Part shown: in pieces, positions 20,250 to 29,959 of the stretch
Numbering within the stretch: the stretch's first letter is position 1
How the letters are laid out: the number at the start of each line of letters is the position of its first letter
Assembly (NCBI GenBank): GCA_052174455.1
Contig: JBQMRP010000004.1
Location: 496,001 to 560,000, forward strand
Direction of reading: 5' to 3'
DNA: 64,000 nucleotides
From: Arsenophonus sp052174455
GTDB taxonomy: Bacteria; Pseudomonadota; Gammaproteobacteria; Enterobacterales; Enterobacteriaceae
The notes under the pieces: model-generated
Told to the model about the DNA's origin: nothing
The model's input: the letters and a program-made list of their open reading frames with translations, nothing else
Databases searched by the model: none
Translations under genes and position numbers: made by a program

Positions 20250-21256
20250 TCATTTTTATCTTTTGTCTGACGATAATCCTTAACTGCCTGATTATGATCA
20301 TTAAAATTGGTAGTAAAAGTATGCCCACCGTTGCCTGTTGCAACAAAATAAAAATAGTTGGTTTTATCAGGATGAGCCGCGGCTTTAATTGAAGCCCTGC
20401 TAGGCATAGCAATTGGAGAAGGTGGTAAACCAAAAATCAAATAAGTGTTATAAGGGCTTAGCTTATCTATATCATTACGATATAGTATTCCACGGTATTT
20501 ATTACCTAAACCATATATAACAGTAGGATCTGTTTGTAACCGCATTTTTTTCTTTAGCCGATTAATAAATACCGATGCCACTTTAGCTCTCTCTATATCA
20601 ATCCCAGTTTCTTTTTCAATAATTGAAGCCATAATTAACATTTCATATGGCGTTTTATACGGTAAATCTGACGCCCGTCCTTGCCATTCATATTTAAGAG
20701 CTGTCATCATTCTCTGATGAGCGCGTTTTAATATGTCAATATCACTTATTTCTGCTGTATAATAGTAAGTATCTGGATAAAACCATCCTTCTAGTGATTG
20801 ACCAGAAGGTAACCCCATATGCTGTGCTAATTTATTAGTAGTCTGCCTTAAATAAGGTGCTTTATGTAATACTTTTTCCCAATCTTCGAAACGAGAGCCT
20901 TCAATAAACAGTAAGCTAAATTGTGCTTCTTTACCAGAAAAAAATATTTTTAACATTGCCCTCAATGTTATTCCAGGATTTAATCGATATGTCCCTACTT
21001 TAAATTGCGCTAATGATGGTTCTAATCTCAGTAACCATTGAAATTTATCCGGTGATTTTATTATTTTCTGCTCTGTTAACAATGATTCTAATCCTGCTCG
21101 CCCTATTCCTGCAGGTAAAGTAAAAATCGTTGTTTCATGAATATTAATAGTCGTATCAGCGTAATTTTGTATCTGACGGTAAAATATATAGAGAATACAG
21201 GCGATCAACATTAATAAAAAAATAATCAGCCATAATATTCGTCTTGCATGCTTCAT
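20246..21256 (-). CDS. mltG: Endolytic murein transglycosylase MltG
   Basis: MltG cuts nascent glycan strands at the inner membrane and helps set glycan length. The 336-aa protein has one N-terminal membrane helix (residues 8-26), a LysM-like region, and the YceG catalytic domain with the glutamate in ASIIEKETG (about 214-216), followed by FINRLKKKMRLQTDPTVIYG and the YNTYLIFGLPPSPIAMP stretch. E. coli MltG has 340 aa. It is coupled to tmk by a 4-nt overlap and lies 46 bp after pabC. Confidence 0.97.
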   Translation of the reverse strand: MKHARRILWLIIFLLMLIACILYIFYRQIQNYADTTINIHETTIFTLPAGIGRAGLESLLTEQKIIKSPDKFQWLLRLEPSLAQFKVGTYRLNPGITLRAMLKIFFSGKEAQFSLLFIEGSRFEDWEKVLHKAPYLRQTTNKLAQHMGLPSGQSLEGWFYPDTYYYTAEISDIDILKRAHQRMMTALKYEWQGRASDLPYKTPYEMLIMASIIEKETGIDIERAKVASVFINRLKKKMRLQTDPTVIYGLGNKYRGILYRNDIDKLSPYNTYLIFGLPPSPIAMPSRASIKAAAHPDKTNYFYFVATGNGGHTFTTNFNDHNQAVKDYRQTKDKNE

Positions 21257-21302
21257 TTAATACTAATATTCCTAATATTACACTATAAAAATTAATCTAA
21301 TA

Positions 21303-22139
21303 TTAATTTAAACTAAAACAATATGGCAAAAGAAAATTGAATAATTCACGCGAATAATAATGCAATACGAATTGCTTTGATTGAGTAAAAATACGATTGA
21401 TTGATAATATCGGCATTAAAGAATTAGTAATTATTACCTCATCGCTATACGCCAATATGTTAAGATTGGCGCTGATATAAAAAAGTTCATAATCAGTATT
21501 AGATAAGCTCGCAATAACCTGTTTGCGCATTACACCTTCAACACCAGCATGATTTAAATTTGGTGTATAAATTTCTTTTCCTTTACGTAAAAAAATATTT
21601 CCTGAACAGCATCCAATCAATATGCCATTAGTATCTGTCACAATAGCTTCATCAACATTCAATGATTTAATTTGCTGTTTTATTAATATTTGCTCTAAGC
21701 GATTTAAATGTTTAATGCCAGCCAAATAACAATTGTTATTTATAGGTATTTTACTTATTGTTAAATCAATACCTGTTTGCTGTTGTTTTAAATAAATAAC
21801 TGGATAATCAGTTAATAAAATAATAACAGTTGCTTTATTGAGGCTATCTATACTATACCCTTGCCCACTTTTACCACGACTAATAATTATTTTAATAACC
21901 GCTAAATCTTTTTTATTAAATTTTGCTATTTGATTTACATCAGTAGCCAATTTTTGCCAATCTGGGGTAGGTAAAAGTAATTGTTTAACCCCTTTTTGTA
22001 AGCGAGAAATGTGATGAGACAATAAGGCTGGCTGATGTCCAACTACACGGATTGTTGTAAAACAGCCATCACCGAATTGAACAGCTCTATCCATTATAGA
22101 AATATTATTTTGTTGTTCACCATTAATCCAACATATCAT
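21303..22139 (-). CDS. pabC: Aminodeoxychorismate lyase PabC
   Basis: PabC is a PLP-dependent fold-type IV enzyme that releases pyruvate from aminodeoxychorismate to give p-aminobenzoate for folate. The 278-aa protein (E. coli 269) has DRAVQFGDGCFTTIRV near 17-32, the PLP lysine in AGIKHLNRLEQ (Lys143), and AGVEGVMRKQVIASL near the C-terminal third. In E. coli fabF sits directly upstream; here fabF is broken and 4.7 kb of IS debris separates pabC from acpP. pabC, mltG, tmk, holB and ycfH must therefore now be transcribed from a promoter within or right of 22140-22365. Confidence 0.95.
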   Translation of the reverse strand: MICWINGEQQNNISIMDRAVQFGDGCFTTIRVVGHQPALLSHHISRLQKGVKQLLLPTPDWQKLATDVNQIAKFNKKDLAVIKIIISRGKSGQGYSIDSLNKATVIILLTDYPVIYLKQQQTGIDLTISKIPINNNCYLAGIKHLNRLEQILIKQQIKSLNVDEAIVTDTNGILIGCCSGNIFLRKGKEIYTPNLNHAGVEGVMRKQVIASLSNTDYELFYISANLNILAYSDEVIITNSLMPILSINRIFTQSKQFVLHYYSRELFNFLLPYCFSLN

Positions 22140-22365
22140 AGCGTTAACTTTTTAATTAAATTGAATACCTACAATTTATTCCAGTAGTTTACTGGAAACT
22201 CACTATTTTTTATCAATAAAAGGCTCATCTTAACTTAAATTGAGACCTCTTTATAAAAGTATGAATTAATTAACTTTACAAAAGTTATCAAAATCATTTG
22301 TACTGTTAAAATTAAAAGGATTGTGAAATATTTATTTCATATTTTCAACTCTACATTTATTTTCA

Positions 22366-23757
22366 GAAATTATTAAAGTAAATTTGGTGTATATAGTGGT
22401 TAGGCTATGTTGCACTCTAATCATTCATAAATTTATTCTCTATCCTTAAATTGGATGTTATTACCATTAAGAATCAGAAGATTAAATCTTCTTAGTCGCG
22501 GTTCCAATTTTTTTTAATAGACGAATAAGCTCAAATACCATTGAAATAGTTATTTTCTTGAACCACAGTACTTTGCACGTCGGCTTTGTATCCTTACTAT
22601 CGCAAAATCCGATTCAATCGGATTTTTTTATTGATATTGATGCTCAGTGCTCTGAATGGAAGTTCTAGAGTGCCAGTCGTTCTTTTTTCGATCTTTCTCC
22701 ACCTTCTTCATCGCTGGATAATATTCGCTAAACCATTACTAACAAAGCATTAAAGGTTTTGTTAGCGGGCTTCATGAGTCTCTGCTAGCAGACATCCCGA
22801 ATCTCACCCTTAACTTTCGGTGCTGGATGCCTTTGAGGAATAAAGGCAGTATATCAGCTATTTTCTATACCAAACAGCATTGATACTGTGTGTTTAAGAA
22901 TATCTTTTCCATTGTATTCTAAAACTAAGATACCCCATTCACTGTAACAAACCTGGAAGACATAATTAAGCCACGTGCTCGCAGTTCATTAAGAACTTCG
23001 GTCCAATTTACTTCTGATTTTTTATAACTATCTTCGACCATAATTTAGTTCTTTACCATCCATGGAATGTCGCTGTAATGAATAGCAAGAAAAGGCGATA
23101 ATCTTGCCTGACAGAACGGCATATGCCTTTAGACAAGAAATAAACATAACGCGTATCGCTTAAATCACATAGTCGTCATTATCTGTACTCTTCAAGCGAT
23201 TCCAATTTCAGTTTTTTTATGGCTCTTAGGAATAGAGATGATTTGCTTTTTATAAAAAAATTAACCCAAAAATTAATGAAAATCATGAGCGGAAATTTTT
23301 TGCAGGTACAAATGATGGGTAGTAACTTTTTTGACGATTTTGTACGCCTTAGGTAAGGCGGTAGCAAGGAGTTTTTTAAACATGTTAGGTTGCGCTTGGA
23401 TTCATTTTAACCTTAGGTACCTTAATCTGAATATGCCAATATCAGTCTGTATGATTTTTTGCGGTAAATAACTATTATGGTCTAGGCATAAAACCTCGTT
23501 GATAAGGTAGCGTTGAGCATATTGTTTTAGTCATGGCTTCAGGATACACGCCACAACAGTGATGCTATCAGCTACTTAGCGAAATTACGAATGAGTTCAT
23601 GCAAAGAAATAGCAGGTAATATCTGGTTTTACGGATACTTAATATCCTAGATTTTCATGACATCTCATCTTTTATTGTTGAAATCATTAACAAAATGAAT
23701 CAGCAGAATACGTTACTATTTCTGAAAGCCAGTATATTAGAAATAAGCATAACTTAT
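22366..23757 (-). mobile_element. IS256-type element relic
   Basis: This is a nearly full-length (1392 bp) broken copy, ends GAAATTATT and CATAACTTAT in plus orientation, matching the terminal motifs of other copies. The only open piece is 23179-23367 (minus), which begins LLPPYLRRTKS, the conserved linker before the IS256 catalytic domain (family SSLLPPYLKRAKS). The FGGV.FKDG-type C-terminal sequence near 22450 is also traceable. Flanking sequences do not show a convincing target duplication. Confidence 0.8.
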
Positions 23758-23769
23758 TATTCATTAATA

Positions 23770-24595
23770 AAGACTAAAATAAATTTTTTGAAAAACTTCG
23801 TAAAGTATCAACTTCCATGAACAGATGTTGCTCTGTCGAGCGAATACTTACCTCCAGCAGTTATGTCATGGCATGGGTATTTGTCGGTATTGCTATACCT
23901 TTCTATTCTGAAGTTCTCGTAATCATTTTTCTGCTAAGATTGCAAATCAAAAATCTGTAATTCATATGGCTTTAAAACTAGTGATTAATGACTAGTATAG
24001 TAAGTTTATATTTTATTTAACTGCGACTGGCAAATATTACTTTACTATCCACATCTTCTTTGGTCTTTTCAATAATAACTAGCCGATACTCAATACTCTG
24101 TTTCGCGTTACTTGTCGAACTATTCTGCAGTAGACACATTTAAGCAGGATATTGAAATTGGTATCTTATATTCCTTTCCATATTTATAGTTGACAATTTA
24201 ATGAACGTTCGCCTATTCATCTTTTCGTCACTTGTAGCGGTCTGGATATTGAATATGCTGTATCGCGTTAATCTTTTGTTAAAAAAGAGTGGGTATAAAT
24301 CCTGACGAGGGACTATCATCCGATTTCTGTATTAGAACTATAACCTAATAAATTTCAATACTCTTATTGCTCTTGGGTATCCGCACCAGGAAGAAGTGGT
24401 AGCCGTTACCTGATGAAACAAGTACAGATGTTACTTATACTTTAATAAAAAGATAAAAGTGGGCGTGCTATAGCGTAAATACCTCAGTTCTACCTTAACC
24501 CTGATAATCTATATCAAAACTACATAATCACCATTAGGGAGGAGAGGGTTATACATTATTACTATGACTACCAGACTATTCAGTATCGGAAGTAG
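23770..24595 (+). mobile_element. IS91-type transposase relic, 5' two thirds
   Basis: The plus-strand reading, in changing frames, gives a cysteine-rich DCKSKICNSYGFKT remnant of the zinc finger near 23945, NCDWQILLYYPHLLW near 24030 (family WQHITFTxPxxLW), a VDNLMNVR.FIF remnant of the HxH region near 24200, and GGEGYTLLL near 24540, equivalent to GGAVVHHYYDHRT. It aligns with 13130-13770. The C-terminal third is replaced by an IS256-type relic starting at 24596. Confidence 0.7.
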
Positions 24596-25969
24596 GAATT
24601 ATTCTTATTTATTTTAAATTTTGTTTTGGAAATGATATCGTATTATAATTATTGATTTTATGAATGATTTCAATATAATAGCTATGATATTCTATAAATA
24701 GTAGACCTAGATTTAATCTGCGAAACCAGATATTAGCATAATGCATTTTATGAACTTATCTGTAAAGTTACTAGAAAGCTGATAGGCAGCGTTGTTGAAA
24801 CTAATCTCGAAGACATCATGTTGCAAGAACATATTCAACACCTCATTGTTAACGTGAGGTATGACGTAGTCAGTAATGATTATCTCCCATAATAAACCAT
24901 ATAAACTGCTATTGGCAGTGTTGAGATTAAAGTTCCTAAGATCAGGAATCGCAGGGGTAATGGATACCCTTTAATAGCTTGTTGCATCACCTTATCTGAA
25001 ACGTGCAAAATAAGCGAAGAATTTCTACCATGGCTGGTAGCTATTAGGTATATTCCCCGGTGATTTTCACGAAACTCTAGAGATATTCTTTGTAAAAAAG
25101 CACATCTTCTATTTAGAGGAGTATCAGAAAATTGAAATAAGAATAGCTTAAAAGAGCAAGGTAATATGCCTGATTGATTTAGTAATACGCACTACGTTTA
25201 TTCTTGGTCGATGAGATATACTGCTCCTGTCATGGACAGTAATCGCCTTTCCCTACTAATTAATTATTTTCGGTATTTCGCATAGATGTAATTAAGCTTG
25301 TTGCGCTCGAATATGTTTATCTAGAGTCAGAGACGAACTGCGTTTAACTTCTAATGTCTAATTAATAGACAGCTTAATCGTATCTATCAAGGTTGCTACA
25401 AGAGACGATTCCTTTTGTTTTTGAATACAATGGCAAAAAAATATTTTCTAGGGGCGCAGCACCAATGTTGTTAGGTAGATAAATATATTATGAGCTGGTT
25501 TCACCCCTAAAGGTATTCAAGTGAAAGTTAAGGGTTAATCTACATGATGTCTCTTTACTGGAGACCTTCGATGTCGCTAATAAACACATTGATGTTTTGT
25601 TGGAAGGTTTTTAGCGAAGTATTCTTACAGCGATGAAGAATATGGAAAAGATCGATAATAACTACTAGCATTCTATGATTTCCTGTTATCACACTGAGCA
25701 TCAATAAGAACCACGAATCTAATTAAATCGACTTTTGCAATAGTAAAGCTATGAAGCCGACGTGGCGGAGCAGTATGCTTTATAAAACAATCTTTTAATA
25801 GTATTGAGGCTATTCCTGTCTACTTAAAAAAAGCTAGAACTGACTAAGTGGATTTTACCTGCTAACCGGTTTTATGTAAACGAGGTTTAATTTAAGGATG
25901 GAGAGGAGATTTACGAAGTATCAGAGTGGAACGTAGCTTTCCGTGATACATTAGATTTACTAATAACTC
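24596..25969 (+). mobile_element. IS256-type element relic between oppositely oriented IS91 fragments
   Basis: This is a full-length (1374 bp) dead copy. It starts with GAATTATTCTTATTT, ends with AATAACTC, and contains LLHHLI-type, IEGI-like and C-terminal FKDGEEIYEV-like pieces. The flanks differ: to the left lies an IS91-type relic on plus, to the right the 5' end of an IS91-type relic on minus. No target duplication is visible. This suggests recombination between IS copies after insertion. Confidence 0.8.
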
Positions 25970-26140
25970 TTCTATCCATATTCATTAAATCTATCGGATA
26001 AGTTATCTTTGTGTTTATTCTATGGACGAATGAGACGGGATTATCCCTAGTTCTCTATAAGTAATAAGTTCATCAGTAAGCATACTTTCAGTTATTACCT
26101 ACTCAATAGGTATATTCAGCGTCATTGCCTTACCTTGCTC
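25970..26140 (-). mobile_element. 5' end fragment of an IS91-type element inside fabF
   Basis: This 170-bp stretch aligns with 54600-54770, the 5' part of the minus-strand IS91-type relic there. The shared minus-strand reading includes TESMLTDELITYRE here and NESMLSDKFITYKE there. It directly abuts the point at which the fabF reading is lost. It is the likely original insertion that broke fabF, later altered by the IS256-type copy to the left. Confidence 0.55.
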
Positions 26141-26792
26141 AGTTTATTATTATAATTTTGATGAGGCTTTGAAGGAGTCAAACCCAGTAATATTTAAAAA
26201 GATATACTTGCTTTTTACGCCCTAGCTAGCATGATATCTATGTAGAATAAGTAATAATATATGCTACATAAATAATGGTATATTTCCCTAAAGTACAAGA
26301 AGTAGCAATGGGGATAGTTGGACTTTTAAAACTATAAATAATGCTTAAATGTTAAACTATTATATTGATGATGATTGAATGAATAAAAAGAGACTTACTT
26401 GATGCTCGATCATTACTTAGTAATGCATCACAGTTTTCTTGGATTAAGTTTAATCTGCCAATGCTAGAAATAAATTGTTGTGCAACACAATCTGTATTTT
26501 TTCTGTAATTTTACGTCTTTATCTTTAATAACTTATTTACCAGAAGAAAGCTATTTTGGATAAAAATCTATCTTGCGCTCTCATCTTTAACAGAAATACG
26601 ATAATAATCATTATTAAAATCTTTAACTTAACTAGTGAACTTGTTTATATGGTTTTTAGTATTAAAAAGCTCAATAAGACTAAAATGTCTCTCTATTGAG
26701 AGAGCATATAATATTCCAAGTTAATTCAGGTTATATTGCCGACAGGAAATAATATTTTTAAGCCCAATAACAATCGCTTGACCTCTGGACAT
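26140..26792 (-). pseudogene. fabF: fabF (3-oxoacyl-ACP synthase II) pseudogene
   Basis: fabF normally follows acpP. It starts with ATG at 26792 after a good GGAGG site, MSRGQAIVIGLKN (family MSKRRVVVTGLGM). Then, with several stops, come SLIELFNTKNHINKF, VKDFNNDYY, IGRLNLIQENCDALL (family IGGLGLIEENHTSL), PTIPIATSCTLGKY (family PSISIATACTSGVHN, the catalytic-cysteine region) and a worn GGFDSF. About the first half of the 413-aa protein can be traced; the second half, with both catalytic histidines, is gone. No function is possible. Confidence 0.85.
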
Positions 26793-26896
26793 TTATATCC
26801 TCCAGAAAAGAAATAATTTTCAGTAAAAATATAGACGGTCGGTCTATAGACCGCCTGAATATGTGCATAAAAGCTCTCTATGATTAAATTTATGGC

Positions 26897-27160
26897 TTAT
26901 GAGCTGTGGCTATGAATATAATCAATAGCTGCTTTAACTGTCGTAATTTTTTCCGCTTCTTCATCAGGAATTTCGGTATTAAACTCTTCTTCTAATGCCA
27001 TTACTAATTCAACAGTGTCAAGAGAATCGGCACCTAAATCTTCAACAAATGAAGCATTATTTATAACTTCATCTTCTTTAACACCTAACTGTTCCGCAAT
27101 TATTTTCTTAATACGGTCTTCAATATTGTTGCTCTCAACACCTTGATCTTTAGTGTTCAT
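26897..27160 (-). CDS. acpP: Acyl carrier protein AcpP
   Basis: AcpP carries acyl chains on a phosphopantetheine arm during fatty-acid, lipid A and biotin/lipoate synthesis. The 87-aa protein has the canonical core IEDRIKKIIAEQLGVK, FVEDLGADSLDTVELVMALE with the modified serine at Ser46, and EEFNTEIPDEEAEKITTV. E. coli AcpP has 78 aa and starts right before IEER; here about nine extra residues (MNTKDQGVESN) precede it. No ATG, GTG or TTG occurs at the usual place, and AGGAA sits 8 nt before this ATG, so the extension looks real. fabG is upstream and the broken fabF downstream. Confidence 0.97.
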   Translation of the reverse strand: MNTKDQGVESNNIEDRIKKIIAEQLGVKEDEVINNASFVEDLGADSLDTVELVMALEEEFNTEIPDEEAEKITTVKAAIDYIHSHSS

Positions 27161-27261
27161 ACTATTAATTCCTATTAAAACTCGCTTTCACGATGGTTTT
27201 CGTAGTTTAGATACAGGAAAGCACAACCGAATCCTGGCTATTCGAACCTAATTTTGCATTA

Positions 27262-27282
27262 TTAATGCTATTTTAGCATTAA
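27262..27282. promoter_or_regulatory. Perfect 9-bp hairpin in the fabG-acpP spacer
   Basis: The arms TTAATGCTA and TAGCATTAA flank TTT. It lies between fabG and acpP, about 100 nt upstream of the acpP ATG. With only a 145-bp spacer it could be a stem-loop that sets differential expression of acpP, or an operator-like site. No T-tract follows in the gene direction. Confidence 0.4.
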
Positions 27283-27305
27283 CTATGCAAATGATTCATT
27301 AGTTT

Positions 27306-28040
27306 TTAACTCATATACATGCCACCATTGACATGTAATGTTTCACCTGTGATGTAAGATGCTTCATCAGAAGCTAAAAATGCTACAGCACTGGCAATTT
27401 CTTTTACATCACCCAGCCTCCCCATAGGAACACTAGCTAAAATACCTGCTTGCTGTTCATCTGTTAATGCTCTAGTCATATCGGTTTCTATGAAACCAGG
27501 TGAAACAACATTTACTGTAATACCACGGGTAGCTACTTCACGTGCTAACGATTTACTAAAAGCGATAACACCTGCTTTAGCTGCTGCATAATTCGCCTGT
27601 CCAGCATTACCCAATGTACCGACCACTGAACTAATAGAAATAATGCGACCATAACGTTTTTTTATCATTGAATGCATTATAGCTTTGGATAGACTAAAGA
27701 TCGAAGTTAAGTTTGTATCAATAACCCTATTCCAGTCTTCTTTTTTCATTCGCAGCAATAGATTATCACTGGTAATACCTGCATTATTAACTAAAATATC
27801 AATTTCACCAAATTCTTCACGAACTTTAGATAGAGTACTATTAATAGATTCAGTATCTGTCACATTCAAAGTATAACCTTTTCCTTTATCACCAAGGTAG
27901 CTACTAATTGTATCGGTAGCTTCTTTGGTTGTAGCAGTAGCAATTACTTTCGCACCATGTTTAACCAGTAGTTCAGCTATTGATCGCCCGATACCTCGAC
28001 TTCCCCCAGTTACTAAGGCTATTTTCCCATAAAAACTCAT
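27306..28040 (-). CDS. fabG: 3-oxoacyl-ACP reductase FabG
   Basis: FabG is the NADPH-dependent short-chain dehydrogenase that reduces 3-oxoacyl-ACP in every elongation round. The 244-aa protein equals E. coli FabG in length. It has the Rossmann motif TGGSRGIGRSIA, NNAG (86-89), and the catalytic triad Ser138, Tyr151, Lys155 (SSVVGTLGNAGQANYAAAKAG). The C-terminus HVNGGMYMS is typical. It lies 7 bp after fabD and is likely co-transcribed with it. Confidence 0.98.
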   Translation of the reverse strand: MSFYGKIALVTGGSRGIGRSIAELLVKHGAKVIATATTKEATDTISSYLGDKGKGYTLNVTDTESINSTLSKVREEFGEIDILVNNAGITSDNLLLRMKKEDWNRVIDTNLTSIFSLSKAIMHSMIKKRYGRIISISSVVGTLGNAGQANYAAAKAGVIAFSKSLAREVATRGITVNVVSPGFIETDMTRALTDEQQAGILASVPMGRLGDVKEIASAVAFLASDEASYITGETLHVNGGMYMS

Positions 28041-28047
28041 GTTTTCC

Positions 28048-28980
28048 TCAATTATTTATAAATGCAGCGTTTAATGATGCCGTATCATTAATTGCTACCG
28101 AATTAATCGTACTTACAATGTGTTTAGTTAAACCAGTTAATATTTTACCTGGCCCTATTTCTAATAATTGCACGATTCCGTGTTCAGCCATGAATTGAAT
28201 AATTTCAACCCAGCGTACAGGATTGTACAATTGTCTAACTAAAGCATGACGAATACCTTCTACCGAATTTTCAATTTTAACATCAACATTATTTACAATA
28301 GCGATGTTAGGCTTATTGAATACAATTGTTTCTAACGCTTCTGCTAATCTTTTTGCTATGGGTTGCATTAACGCACAATGTGAAGGTGCACTGATAGCTA
28401 ACGGTAAAGTACGTTTTGCACCAGCAACCTTACATAAGGCTGCTGCTCTTTCAACAGCACTTTTTTCACCTGCAATAACAACCTGCCCAGGCGAATTAAA
28501 ATTAACTGCAGAAACTACTTGGCCTTGGGTAGCTTTCTGGCATGATGCTAATATTGATTCATTATCTAAACCAATAATTACATACATAGCACCCATCCCT
28601 ATCGGCACAGACTCTTGCATTAATCGCCCACGTAGCTCTACTAATTTAACAGCGGATTTAAAATCAATAACATCAGCACAGACCAATGCAGAATATTCAC
28701 CTAAACTATGGCCAGCCATTAGTGTAGGCATTTTGCCTTTTTTCTTCTTCCATACTCGAAAAATTGCTACAGATGCGGATAAAAGTGCTGGCTGTGTTTT
28801 CCAAGTTTTATTTAATTCTTTTTCTGAACCATTTTGTATCAAATCCCATAAATCATAGTCTAAGACATTAGAAGATTCAGCAAATGTTTCCTCTACTACT
28901 GTAAACTCTTTTGCTAGATTAGCTAACATGCCAATAGATTGAGAACCTTGGCCAGGAAAGATCATTGCAAAATTAGACAT
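28048..28980 (-). CDS. fabD: Malonyl-CoA-ACP transacylase FabD
   Basis: FabD loads malonate from CoA to AcpP. From the ATG at 28980 the product is 310 aa. It opens FAMIFPGQGSQSIGML, has the catalytic GHSLGEYSAL (Ser92), Arg117 in RGRLMQE and His201 in SAPSHCALM. A longer frame reaches 29052, but those extra residues lie in fabH and do not resemble FabD; AGGAAAAT precedes the chosen ATG. It is 19 bp after fabH. Confidence 0.97.
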   Translation of the reverse strand: MSNFAMIFPGQGSQSIGMLANLAKEFTVVEETFAESSNVLDYDLWDLIQNGSEKELNKTWKTQPALLSASVAIFRVWKKKKGKMPTLMAGHSLGEYSALVCADVIDFKSAVKLVELRGRLMQESVPIGMGAMYVIIGLDNESILASCQKATQGQVVSAVNFNSPGQVVIAGEKSAVERAAALCKVAGAKRTLPLAISAPSHCALMQPIAKRLAEALETIVFNKPNIAIVNNVDVKIENSVEGIRHALVRQLYNPVRWVEIIQFMAEHGIVQLLEIGPGKILTGLTKHIVSTINSVAINDTASLNAAFINN

Positions 28981-28999
28981 TTTTATTTTCCTGTTTAAT

Positions 29000-29953
29000 T
29001 TAAAAACGGAGGAGCGCTGAACCCCAAGTAAAACCTCCACCAAACGCTTCAAGTAATACTATTTGACCTCTCTGTATACGGCCATCTCTAACTGCTTCAT
29101 CAAACGCCGTCGGTACTGAAGCCGCTGAAGTATTACCGTGTCTATCCAGCGTAATAACAACTTTATGCATTGGCATAGCCAATTTCTTTGCGGTTGCTTG
29201 AATAATCCGTAAATTAGCTTGATGAGGGACTAACCAATCTAATTCTGATTTATTTAGTGCATTTTTTTCTAATGTTTCATCCACAATGTTAACTAATTCT
29301 TTCACTGCGACTTTAAAAACTTCATTACCTGCCATTATTACATAAGTTGGCTCTGAAAATTTACTATGCTCTTGATGTCGTAAAGTTAATAAATCACTAT
29401 AACTGCCATTGGCATGTAAATGGGTTGATAAAATCCCTGGCTCTTGTGAGCAACCGACAACGATTGCACCTGCTGCATCACCAAATAAAATAAGTGTACT
29501 GCGATCATTAGGATCTAATACTTTAGATAATACATCAGAACCAATAATTAATGCCTTCTTCACCATCCCTGTTCTAATAAATTGATCACTAATACTTATC
29601 GCATAAGTAAAGCCAGCACATGCAGCAGCAATATCAAATGCAGCACAGTTTTCAATGCCTAATATTTGTTGAATTTGGCATGCTGCACTAGGAAAAGCAT
29701 GAGTCGAAGAAGTCGTTGCTACAACGATTAAATGAATCTCATTAGCTGCTATACCAGCCATTGCTAATGCTTTTTGTGCAGCGCTAGCACCCATTGTAGA
29801 TACGTTATCTTCTCCTGTTGCAATGCGACGTTCTTTAATTCCTGTTCGAGTAGTTATCCATTCATCAGAAGTGTCTACCATTTTTTCTAAATCAGCATTC
29901 GTACGAATCTGTACAGGCAAATAACTGCCAGTACCTAAGATTTTTGTATACAT
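29000..29953 (-). CDS. fabH: 3-oxoacyl-ACP synthase III FabH
   Basis: FabH makes the first condensation, acetyl-CoA with malonyl-ACP. The 317-aa thiolase-fold protein has the catalytic triad at the E. coli positions: Cys112 in AACAGF, His244 in LVPHQANLR and Asn274 in RHGNTSAAS. It ends EAFGGGFTWGSALLRF. plsX ends 6 bp upstream and fabD begins 19 bp downstream. With fabF dead, elongation must rely on another KAS enzyme (such as FabB) encoded outside this window. Confidence 0.98.
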   Translation of the reverse strand: MYTKILGTGSYLPVQIRTNADLEKMVDTSDEWITTRTGIKERRIATGEDNVSTMGASAAQKALAMAGIAANEIHLIVVATTSSTHAFPSAACQIQQILGIENCAAFDIAAACAGFTYAISISDQFIRTGMVKKALIIGSDVLSKVLDPNDRSTLILFGDAAGAIVVGCSQEPGILSTHLHANGSYSDLLTLRHQEHSKFSEPTYVIMAGNEVFKVAVKELVNIVDETLEKNALNKSELDWLVPHQANLRIIQATAKKLAMPMHKVVITLDRHGNTSAASVPTAFDEAVRDGRIQRGQIVLLEAFGGGFTWGSALLRF

Positions 29954-29959
29954 TTTGCT

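Noticed and set aside
27220..27260. TTCGAA-containing stretch upstream of acpP considered as a tRNA T-arm
   Set aside because: No acceptor or anticodon stem can be drawn around it; no tRNA was found anywhere in the window.
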